Source: Bradyrhizobium zhanjiangense (GTDB lineage Bacteria; Pseudomonadota; Alphaproteobacteria; Rhizobiales; Xanthobacteraceae). Taken from it: DNA of 64,000 nucleotides. Location: positions 930,001 to 994,000 of the forward strand of contig NZ_CP022221.1 of NCBI RefSeq assembly GCF_004114935.1, given 5' to 3'. The notes under the pieces are model-generated. The model did not search any database and had not been told where the DNA came from. It saw only the letters and a list, made by a program, of their open reading frames with translations. The translations under genes and the position numbers were made by a program. Shown in pieces: positions 27,781 to 35,026 of the stretch (the first letter of the stretch is position 1; the number at the start of each line of letters is the position of its first letter).

Positions 27781-28490
27781 AGTTCAGGCAGCGACAGGGG
27801 GCGGCCGCGCAGACCAAGGGGGCGGTGGCACGGTGGGACCCGCGAGGAGGAAATCAGGCGGCTCCACGCGGATACGTCCCTGTCTTATGATGATCGTGCC
27901 GAAATGGTCGCGCAGCTTCGGGCAGGCGCAACCATCACCGCCTTTCCAACTCCGAGTCGCCACCTGGTGATAGCTTCTTCGTCAGCTTACCGACAGGTAA
28001 ATGCTTCAGAGGTTACAACGTATCGTAGTGGACTGAGTCTACTGAGTCCTGGCAAGGGAGTATGGAATGGATTCTCTTGAGGCAGGACAGATTCTGCGCG
28101 GTCGAGGATGCCAAGGGAGAATTAGGTGCCGAGGTCCGTAAGGAAATTGCCCGCGAGATCAAGGGCGCTCTAAGGGATAGGGTACTCAATGATCACGGCC
28201 TCGGGCTGTGAAGCAGCCTTGACTGCAGGAGGCTGTTAATTCGCATGAGACGTAGTGCTGTACATCAGGCTGCGGAGCGCCGGCCTAGAGGCCGGCGCAT
28301 TGCTCAGGTGAGCGGCTAAAATTCGTGCAAGTAGCGGTGAGAGTGGGACTCCCTTCCCCGATGCCACAACTGCGCGAAAACCGCCGGAAAACAAGGATTC
28401 CAAAAAGGCCGGGGTCAATTTTGTGACCCCCGCCATTTACCACCAATTCGGCCCGCAACGCGCGGCAAGCATCAGAACAGCGAGGCAGCC
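27781..28490. other. Gene-poor stretch with hairpins and one small ORF
   Basis: Apart from the 49-codon frame at 28062-28211 I see no convincing gene. A near-perfect palindrome GCGCCGGCCT-AG-AGGCCGGCGC sits at 28277-28298. A GGGGTCA-ATTTTG-TGACCCC hairpin lies near 28411-28431, upstream of the PLP enzyme. The left part resembles leftover element sequence; the right part probably holds the promoter of the 28491 gene. Confidence 0.4.
28062..28211 (+). CDS. Possible 49-residue small protein
   Basis: The frame begins ATG 28062 with AAGGGAG just upstream and ends TGA 28209-28211. The product MEWILLRQDRFCAVEDAKGE continues as an amphipathic, mixed-charge helix. It is intact in a region of decayed genes and has a good ribosome-binding site, but it has no recognisable relative and could be the tail of a lost gene. 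Confidence 0.3.
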   Translation: MEWILLRQDRFCAVEDAKGELGAEVRKEIAREIKGALRDRVLNDHGLGL

Positions 28491-29774
28491 ATGGTAAAGC
28501 CGTTCCCGTCGAAGACCCATATCGGCAACCATATGCTGCATCCGGAAACCCTGATGCTGACCTATGGCTATGATCCGCAATTGTCGGAAGGCGCCATCAA
28601 GCCGCCGGTGTTCCTGACCTCGACCTTCGTGTTCAAGACCGCCGAGGACGGGCAGGACTTCTTCGACTACGTCGCCGGCCGGCGCGAGCCGCCGGAAGGC
28701 ATGGGCGCGGGCCTGGTCTATTCACGCTTCAACCATCCCAACAGCGAGATCGTCGAGGACAGGCTCGCGGTCTACGAGCGTACCGAGAGCTGCGCGCTGT
28801 TCTCCTCGGGCATGGCGGCGATCGCGACCACGATCCTCGCCTTCGTCCGCCCCGGCGATGTCATCCTGCACTCCCAGCCGCTCTATGGCGGCACGGAAAC
28901 GCTGCTGACGAACACGCTGGCGCGCCTATCGATCGGCGCGGTCGGCTTTGCCGACGGCATCGATGAAGCATCGGTCAGGCAGGCCGCGGAGGAGGCGATG
29001 GGCAAGGGTCGGGTTTCGATGATCCTGATCGAGACCCCGGCCAATCCGACCAACGGCCTCGTCGACATCGCGATGATCCGCCGCATCGCCGATTCCGTCG
29101 GCAAGGCCCAGGGACACACGCCGATCATCGCCTGCGACAACACGCTGCTCGGCCCGGTGTTTCAGCAGCCGATCGAGCACGGCGCCGACCTGTCGCTGTA
29201 TTCGCTGACCAAGTATGTCGGCGGCCATTCCGACCTGATCGCGGGCGCCGCGCTCGGGTCGAAGGCGATCATGAAGGGCATCAAGGCGCTGCGCGGCGCC
29301 ATCGGCACCCAGCTCGATCCGCATTCGTGCTGGATGATCAACCGCTCGCTCGAGACCTTGAGCCTGCGCATGGAGAAGGCCAACAGCAACGCGCGGCTCG
29401 TTGCGGATTTCCTGCGCGACCACGCCAAGGTGGCGAAGGTGCATTATCTCGGCCATCACGAGGAAACCTCGCCCGCGGGGCGCGTGTTCGCGCGGCAAAG
29501 CCTGGGGGCGGGATCGACGTTCTCGTTCGACATCGTCGGCGGCAAGGACGCCGCGGTGAAATTCCTCAATGCGCTGCAGATCTTCAAGCTGGCGGTGAGC
29601 CTTGGCGGCACCGAGTCGCTCGCGAGCCTGCCCGCGACGATGACCCATTCCGGCGTTCCCGCCGACATCCGCCAAAAGATCGGCGTGCTCGATGCCACCA
29701 TCCGGCTGTCGATCGGGATCGAGAACCCGTCGGATCTGATCGCGGACCTCGCGCAGGCGCTGAACGCGGCTTGA
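28491..29774 (+). CDS. Cystathionine gamma-synthase-family PLP enzyme
   Basis: A 427-residue Cys/Met-metabolism PLP-dependent enzyme (fold type I). Typical blocks are [43 protein letters not shown] and [13 protein letters not shown]. The PLP lysine lies in [12 protein letters not shown]-terminal [18 protein letters not shown] is also standard. It acts in transsulfuration or methionine/homocysteine metabolism in the cytoplasm; whether it is a synthase or a gamma-lyase cannot be decided from motifs alone. Its high-GC, core-like composition contrasts with the decayed flanks, so it may be a core gene or duplicate beside an element scar. ATG 28491 gives the family start. Confidence 0.88.
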   Translation: MVKPFPSKTHIGNHMLHPETLMLTYGYDPQLSEGAIKPPVFLTSTFVFKTAEDGQDFFDYVAGRREPPEGMGAGLVYSRFNHPNSEIVEDRLAVYERTESCALFSSGMAAIATTILAFVRPGDVILHSQPLYGGTETLLTNTLARLSIGAVGFADGIDEASVRQAAEEAMGKGRVSMILIETPANPTNGLVDIAMIRRIADSVGKAQGHTPIIACDNTLLGPVFQQPIEHGADLSLYSLTKYVGGHSDLIAGAALGSKAIMKGIKALRGAIGTQLDPHSCWMINRSLETLSLRMEKANSNARLVADFLRDHAKVAKVHYLGHHEETSPAGRVFARQSLGAGSTFSFDIVGGKDAAVKFLNALQIFKLAVSLGGTESLASLPATMTHSGVPADIRQKIGVLDATIRLSIGIENPSDLIADLAQALNAA

Positions 29775-29986
29775 GCGAGGGAATCAAAGCGGATTGGACG
29801 CGCGGCACGCTGACATGATCGCCGCCGCGGCCTCATTGCTCTGCGCGCACGAGAGCTGCCGCACGAGGCAGACGTAATAGCCCTTGCTGGATGCGTTCAG
29901 CAGGAAATCGCCTGCAGGCCGTCAATCTCACTCGATTTCGAGCCATTCGAAGACGGCGCGACCCGTGGGCCAACGAACGAAACCAA

Positions 29987-30100
29987 CCGCAATCACCGCC
30001 TGATCCCGTGCCCGACCGCGATCACGGTGCTCCTGTTTTCCATCCAGTTGAAGCAGTTCAGCCTCGGCTCAGTTATGGTCCTCACCCTGATCGCCGTCGC
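29987..30100 (+). pseudogene. Fragment of a NicO-family nickel/cobalt exporter
   Basis: A short in-frame stretch reads NHRLIPCPTAITVLLFSIQL then KQFSLGSVMVLTL, which matches the LIPCP-containing membrane segment of NicO/RcnA-type nickel/cobalt efflux proteins. Neither a start nor the remaining membrane segments can be found, so this is a remnant. Confidence 0.5.
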
Positions 30101-30965
30101 GCAATCCAACGTCGCTGGCCAGATGAAGCGGCCACGGTCCAGCCGCTTGGCGTACAGCGATAGCCCGACTCCGTCGGCTGGCTTTCCACGTGGGCACAAA
30201 AGGGGATCTCTTAGGTTGCCACCATTGTTAGTGCGGCGATTTGCGATGAGAAGCCCACACCCGCTGCCTCCAATGCGGCGGACCACTACGCGGCACTAAA
30301 TGGACACGATATGCTCAGGATGGACGGCTTGGTGCGAGCTTCACACGAAGAGTTGGCTTGAACTCCAGGCCGCGCTGGCCAAACTGAACATTTCACATTC
30401 CGATCACATTTCGATCATTCTCATCATCGGTCATGGCGACCGTCCACGTGCGTGCGAGGCATGAAGCGCCCGTTGGAGCGAAGGGCGTCAATGCCGTCAG
30501 GATTGCAAGGCTCCGACGTGGTCTGACACTACCTGATCTGGTAGCTGCTCAAGCCGCCTCGTCGGTGGTTGAGTAAGGCGATGATGGACGAAGTAGACAA
30601 AACCGAAACTGAACGACGAAGTTGTGGTCACCTCGTGCAGATTAGGAGGATGCAGAACCGCCTGCTCGAGGCGATCTCCATCTGACCGAACGTCCTCAGG
30701 CTATCTGCAGGGGTAGGATGTTTACGCGTGGAGACGCACTGAATGACCGAGCGGGATACGCACTCATCCTTGGCCGGCTGCCGACGGCTTGGCAACTCCA
30801 TCATCAGGCCGGGCATTCCGCACCAATGCGTGCTCATCGGAGAGCGGGTCCGCCGTGCAGGCCGAAGTGCAGGTCCCTGCTGAGCGGCTATGCGTCTTGG
30901 ATTCCCCAGCCGATCAGTCAGTGCCTCTGTGTCGATATTTGTTAGGATAAAGTCGAGAAGCAAAA
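30101..30965. other. Intergenic stretch upstream of the monooxygenase operon
   Basis: No gene with family resemblance is visible in these ~860 bases; the several short frames lack consistent codon bias. The pmoC promoter must lie toward the right end. A weak purine run, GGATAAAGTCGAGAAG, precedes the pmoC ATG. I did not find a convincing sigma-54 or sigma-70 promoter by eye. Confidence 0.4.
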
Positions 30966-31859
30966 ATGTCTGGCGATGCGTTACCTCGCAGGGCGAATGT
31001 CACGGTCATCAAGACCTTTGATATTGATTATGGATTGTTCGCGTTTGCGATGGTCGCGCTGACGATTCTGTACATCAGCGCGCGTCTGTATCAGCAGGCT
31101 TTTGGTTTCTCCATGGGGCTCGATGCGAACTCGCCGGAATTTGACCGATACTGGATGACGCTCTTCAGAATCGAGTTGCCGGTTCTATACGGCGCGGGCG
31201 TGCTCTGCTGGTCGTATCTCTTCCTGACGCGTGACAGGAGCATTGAGACCGTCACGCCCGAGACCGAGTTGCGCAGGTACTTCTATCTGGCCATGTGGCT
31301 CGTCGTGTACAGCTTCTGCATCTTCTGGACGGGCAGCTTCTTCGCCGATGGAGATGGCGTCTGGCATCAGACAACCCTGAGGGACACGCCGCTCACCCCC
31401 AGTCACATCATTCTGTTCTATGCGACCATCCCGATCTATCTCTTCTTTGGGGTCGGCAGCTTTGTCTACGCGATGACCCGGATCCCGGCCTTCTGCAGGG
31501 GGGTCTCGCTTATGCATGTGATTGCTGTAGTGGGGCCTTTCCTCATATTGCCGAATCTCGGTTTCAACGAATGGGGACATGCTTACTGGCTGACTGAGGA
31601 AATCTTCTCGCATCCGCTGCATTGGGGTTTCGTCGTTCTTGGATGGTGTGCACTCGCGTTGGCGGGCGTTTTGATGCAGATCGTCGAACGGTTGAGAGAA
31701 CTCATACCACTCGTGTTCAAGCAGGATGCTGCGGGAAGCCCGACGGACGCGAACCCGTTTCGCGACGCGTCGAAAAAGTGCGGTCCGGAAGCGCAGCGAC
31801 AACGATACAAGCCAACGACCGTTTCTGGACGGCGATCTATCTCCGGGAAGAGTAAGTGA
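30966..31859 (+). CDS. pmoC: Copper membrane monooxygenase subunit C (PmoC/AmoC family)
   Basis: A 297-residue membrane protein and the first gene of a C-A-B operon. The metal-binding residues of the family are all present. D130, H134 and H147 lie in GDGVWHQTTLRDTPLTPSH with the family spacing (+4, +17). N201, H205 and H219 in the NEWGHAYW region match the second proposed copper site (+4, +18). About six hydrophobic helices are visible. The enzyme inserts oxygen into small substrates such as methane, ammonia or short hydrocarbons; the substrate cannot be told from this gene. The C-terminal ~45 residues are a polar tail. It overlaps pmoA by 4 nt (GTGA). Confidence 0.92.
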   Translation: MSGDALPRRANVTVIKTFDIDYGLFAFAMVALTILYISARLYQQAFGFSMGLDANSPEFDRYWMTLFRIELPVLYGAGVLCWSYLFLTRDRSIETVTPETELRRYFYLAMWLVVYSFCIFWTGSFFADGDGVWHQTTLRDTPLTPSHIILFYATIPIYLFFGVGSFVYAMTRIPAFCRGVSLMHVIAVVGPFLILPNLGFNEWGHAYWLTEEIFSHPLHWGFVVLGWCALALAGVLMQIVERLRELIPLVFKQDAAGSPTDANPFRDASKKCGPEAQRQRYKPTTVSGRRSISGKSK

Positions 31860-32737
31860 ACCCCAGCGGCGAGGGAAGAGTGACCTCAACGGCCGACATC
31901 GATGCAGCGGCGAGTCCGAGAGAGAATACCCGCTTCAAGGATAAGAAGGATGAGACGGTCATTTCTGTCTCTGGTCTAACGCCCAGTGCAGCCAGATACT
32001 CTCGCCTGTTCGACGTCCTCGTCGTGGCGGCTGTGGTGACTATCTTTGCGGGAGCAATCCATCTGCATGTTATGCTCACGGTCGGCGATTGGGACATGTA
32101 TGTCGACTGGAAAGACCGGCAGTATTGGCCCCTGGTCATGCCTGTCTCCATGATCATGTTTCCTGCTGCCCTGCAGGCGATCTTCTGGGTCAACTTTCGT
32201 TTGCCGATCGGTGCGACGGTTGGCGCAACGGTGTTGCTCATTGCCACCTGGATCGGTCGTTACGCGAATTGGTGGATATGGACAGGTTTTCCCTTCACGG
32301 AAGGCGTGCCGTCACAGGCGCTCGCGGGGGCATTGTTGATGGATATGACTTTAATCGTCCTTCGCAATAGCCTGTTCACATCCATCATCGGCGGCTTTGC
32401 GTTCGGTTTCGTATTTTGGCCATCGAACTATTCCGCATTGGCTCCGTTCTATCTCCCTGTCGAGCACCAGGGAATGGTCGCATCGTTGGCCGACATGATC
32501 GGTTACACATTTCCGCGTTCGAACATGCCAGAGTATCTGCGTATCATTGAGCGCGGCACCCTCCGCACTTTCGGTAGCTCGGTGAGTTGGGTATCGGCGG
32601 CATTCGCGGGCTTCATCTGCATATTCATGCACCAGCTTTGGTGGCGGCTTGGACTTTTTGCGTCCCAGGCAACGTTCCTCAAGAACAGCGATGTCGTCAA
32701 ATCCTTCATGGGTATAAAAAGCAGCGTCGCGTCCTAA
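31856..32737 (+). CDS. pmoA: Copper membrane monooxygenase subunit A (PmoA/AmoA family)
   Basis: A 293-residue membrane protein starting at GTG 31856 with GGAAGAG upstream. Family landmarks are GDWDMYVDWKDRQYW (77-91), MFPAALQ, WIGRYANWWIWTGFPF, PVEHQGMVASLADMIGY and MPEYLRIIERGTLRTFG. Compared with the 247-residue methanotroph protein there is a ~30-residue N-terminal extension. The usual GDWDFW, target of the common survey primer, is GDWDMY here. Together with the gene order this marks an outlying member of the family. The product is an integral inner-membrane subunit of the trimeric complex with PmoB and PmoC. Substrate is unknown. Confidence 0.92.
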   Translation: MNPSGEGRVTSTADIDAAASPRENTRFKDKKDETVISVSGLTPSAARYSRLFDVLVVAAVVTIFAGAIHLHVMLTVGDWDMYVDWKDRQYWPLVMPVSMIMFPAALQAIFWVNFRLPIGATVGATVLLIATWIGRYANWWIWTGFPFTEGVPSQALAGALLMDMTLIVLRNSLFTSIIGGFAFGFVFWPSNYSALAPFYLPVEHQGMVASLADMIGYTFPRSNMPEYLRIIERGTLRTFGSSVSWVSAAFAGFICIFMHQLWWRLGLFASQATFLKNSDVVKSFMGIKSSVAS

Positions 32738-32741
32738 GGAC

Positions 32742-34007
32742 ATGAGCACGGGGACTATAGGCATGCTGCTGAAGCTTATCAAATTCGCTGCCGTTTGCGT
32801 CGCATTCATCGCCGGCGTGTCTCATGCGGCGGCTCATGGCGAACGCGCTCAGGAGCCATACCTGAGGACCAGAACAGTGCAGTTCTACGATGTTCATTTC
32901 TCCAAAACTGACGTGAAGGTGAACGAACGTTTCGAACTGACGGGAAAATTCAGGTTGATGCAGGACTGGCCGGATGCAGTGACCCCGCCGGACATCGTTT
33001 TCCTATCGAGCATATCGCCGGGGCCGACCATTGCCAGGGTCGAAACATACCTCAACGGGGAGCCAGCGAGGCAGTCTTTCGCGGGGCTGGAACTTGGCCG
33101 AGACTATGAGTTTCGAATGGTTCTTGAGGGACGCACACCGGGCAGTAGCCACATTCATCCCTCGATCTCGATCAAGGGCTCTGGTCCGCTGGTCGGACCG
33201 GGGCAATGGGTAAACATCTCGGGTGAGGCGCATTCGTTCGCATTTCCGATCAAGACGATGACAGGTCTGCAGATCGAGGACTTGCAGACGTTCGGGCTGG
33301 CTCATGCGGTCGGATGGCATTTGGCTTGGCTGGCTGTGGCTGCGGCTTGGTTGTCGTTCTGGTTGGCTCGACCGCTGATTCTACCTCGATGGCTTGTCCT
33401 GCAGAAGGGGCGGGAGGATTTGTTGATTTCGTTGAGAGACACTGGAGCTGGGATCATTGTGGCGGCGATTGTTCTCGTCATGGTCTTCGGTGGCTATGTC
33501 CGGGCGAGCGCGGAATATCCATACAATGTGCCCCTCCAGAGCGGCTTGAACAGGGTCGCGCCGCTTCCGGCAAGCCCTGCTTACGTAGAAATCAAGGTCA
33601 TATCGGCCACCTATGACGTGCCAGGCCGTTCGATGAGGTTGGCGACCCAGATAACCAACAAAGGGTCAGAACCTCTCTCGATTGGCGAGCTTACGACCGC
33701 AAACATTCGTTTCCTCAATCAGAGCCTCCCAGTGGCAATGGCCGATGTCGATCCGTCCTACCCAAGAGACCTCATCGCACGCACGGGGCTTAAGCTCAGC
33801 AGTGATACCCCGATCAATCCCGGTGAAACGAAAGAGGTGCGCGTTGAGGCAACGGACGCCGTGTGGGAATTGGAGCGACTTGTCAGCTTCCTCACCGACG
33901 TGGACTCCAAGTTCGGCGGGTTGTTGCTGCTCTATGCCCCCAATGGGGAACGCGTCATAGCAGAGATGGGCGGACCAATCGTGCCCGTATTCACCGAACT
34001 CAAGTAG
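32742..34007 (+). CDS. pmoB: Copper membrane monooxygenase subunit B (PmoB/AmoB family)
   Basis: A 421-residue subunit with a signal peptide ending near HAAA-HGERAQ. H32 becomes the N-terminal copper ligand, and H137 and H139 in SSHIHPSIS complete the CuB site; numbering is nearly the same as in the methanotroph protein. The bis-His residue found in gammaproteobacterial enzymes is Gln47 here (TVQFYD). Two membrane helices lie near 190-210 and 230-250, separating two cupredoxin-like periplasmic domains. ATG 32742 lies close to an AAGGA; ATG 32763 is an alternative start. It follows pmoA by 4 nt. Ligand conservation argues for an active enzyme. Confidence 0.92.
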   Translation: MSTGTIGMLLKLIKFAAVCVAFIAGVSHAAAHGERAQEPYLRTRTVQFYDVHFSKTDVKVNERFELTGKFRLMQDWPDAVTPPDIVFLSSISPGPTIARVETYLNGEPARQSFAGLELGRDYEFRMVLEGRTPGSSHIHPSISIKGSGPLVGPGQWVNISGEAHSFAFPIKTMTGLQIEDLQTFGLAHAVGWHLAWLAVAAAWLSFWLARPLILPRWLVLQKGREDLLISLRDTGAGIIVAAIVLVMVFGGYVRASAEYPYNVPLQSGLNRVAPLPASPAYVEIKVISATYDVPGRSMRLATQITNKGSEPLSIGELTTANIRFLNQSLPVAMADVDPSYPRDLIARTGLKLSSDTPINPGETKEVRVEATDAVWELERLVSFLTDVDSKFGGLLLLYAPNGERVIAEMGGPIVPVFTELK

Positions 34008-34022
34008 GGTTTGGGTGTGTGA

Positions 34023-34652
34023 ATGTTGCGAAGACGCCAGGCGCGAACGGCTGCGAGCCGAAGAGGGGCGTTCCGGACCGCGCGGGTGATGGCACTGGTC
34101 GCTCACATTATTCCTGCCGTCGTCCGCGAAGGTCATGCGCACGGAGCGGTGTCCATGGAAGCTGACCAATGCAAGCTGAAAGTGGACAGCTATTTCATGC
34201 ATTTTACTGGCTATCAGCCGCAGAGCTCGAGAGCCGAATTTTGTGAGGACATACCGGAGGTCGGGCGAACAATCATTGTTCTCGATTTCGTCGACCAGTC
34301 CCTTCGAGACATCCCGGTCAGCGTGAATCTGGCTCGAGATGATGGCGCCCGAACGGGGGACACGATGAACACGCCATCCAGCATCCTCTACATTCCACCG
34401 AAGAAGTATCCGAACGGAACGATCAAGATCGACGTCAATTTCGAGCAAGCCGGCAGATATATCGGGATGGTGGCGATCGAGAATGGCGAGCGAAACGTGG
34501 CGAAATTTCCGTTCGACGTGGGACGAGGCTGGAGTCTGATACGCCTTTTGGCCTGGTGTCTGGTCCTCGTATCAGCCGCCATCGGAACGTTTCTATGGGC
34601 CTTGCGACGAAGCGCGATAGCACAAAATCTACCTGCGGCGAGCGAGAAGTGA
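34023..34652 (+). CDS. PmoD/AmoD-like membrane-anchored periplasmic copper protein
   Basis: A 209-residue protein: a basic N-terminus and hydrophobic stretch, a beta-rich periplasmic domain, and one C-terminal helix (LIRLLAWCLVLVSAAIGTFL). Two cysteines, in DQCKLKVD and AEFCEDIPE, flank YFMHFTGYQPQSS. That pattern and the cupredoxin-plus-anchor layout match AmoD/PmoD proteins, which can form a dinuclear copper site. It sits 15 nt after pmoB, in the position where pmoD is often found. I keep the symbol blank because the call is from remembered family features. The role is probably copper delivery or electron transfer to the monooxygenase. Confidence 0.65.
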   Translation: MLRRRQARTAASRRGAFRTARVMALVAHIIPAVVREGHAHGAVSMEADQCKLKVDSYFMHFTGYQPQSSRAEFCEDIPEVGRTIIVLDFVDQSLRDIPVSVNLARDDGARTGDTMNTPSSILYIPPKKYPNGTIKIDVNFEQAGRYIGMVAIENGERNVAKFPFDVGRGWSLIRLLAWCLVLVSAAIGTFLWALRRSAIAQNLPAASEK

Positions 34653-34666
34653 AGGCGAGTAGTTCA

Positions 34667-35026
34667 ATGAAAAGGTTCGTGATTGTGCTGATGGCTGCGC
34701 TGATCGGAACGCCAAGTGCAGTCCTCGCTCATGCGCATCTCATGCGCTCGACGCCGCAAGATGGCAGTCGAATTTCAGCGCCGATCAAGGCAATCGTCCT
34801 CTCCTTCACCGAAGCGCTCGAGCCGCTGCTCATCAATGTCACCCTCTTTCGCGATGATAAAGCCGTGTCAGGGCTTTCGCAGCCCTTGCTAGCCGACAAT
34901 GGACGAACCGTGACTATTTCGCTGCCCCATCTTTCTGCCGGGCTCTATACCGTCAGTTGGAACGTTGTCTCCATTGATGGGCATCGCACGGAAGGCAAGT
35001 TTAAGTTCGTCTACTGGGGACCTTGA
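34667..35026 (+). CDS. copC: Periplasmic copper-binding protein CopC
   Basis: A 119-residue protein with a clear signal peptide ending in VLAHAHL, leaving an N-terminal His as a copper ligand. The conserved SIDGHRTEG near the end supplies the Asp and His ligands of the Cu(II) site. A single beta-barrel CopC domain fills the mature chain. ATG 34667 is chosen because the signal peptide begins there; the frame is open upstream within the previous gene. It overlaps the CopD fusion at TGATG. Placed behind the monooxygenase genes, it probably captures periplasmic copper for the enzyme. Confidence 0.9.
   Translation: MKRFVIVLMAALIGTPSAVLAHAHLMRSTPQDGSRISAPIKAIVLSFTEALEPLLINVTLFRDDKAVSGLSQPLLADNGRTVTISLPHLSAGLYTVSWNVVSIDGHRTEGKFKFVYWGP

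Noticed and set aside
28277..28298. GCGCCGGCCT palindrome as a transcription terminator
   Set aside because: The loop would be 2 nt and no T run follows on either strand.
28236..28436. 66-codon minus-strand frame upstream of the PLP enzyme
   Set aside because: Its sequence overlaps palindromes and resembles intergenic repeats rather than a protein family.
30966..34007. Assignment of the monooxygenase as ammonia or methane specific
   Set aside because: Active-site ligands are shared by all family members; no downstream pathway gene is in the window, so the substrate cannot be named.
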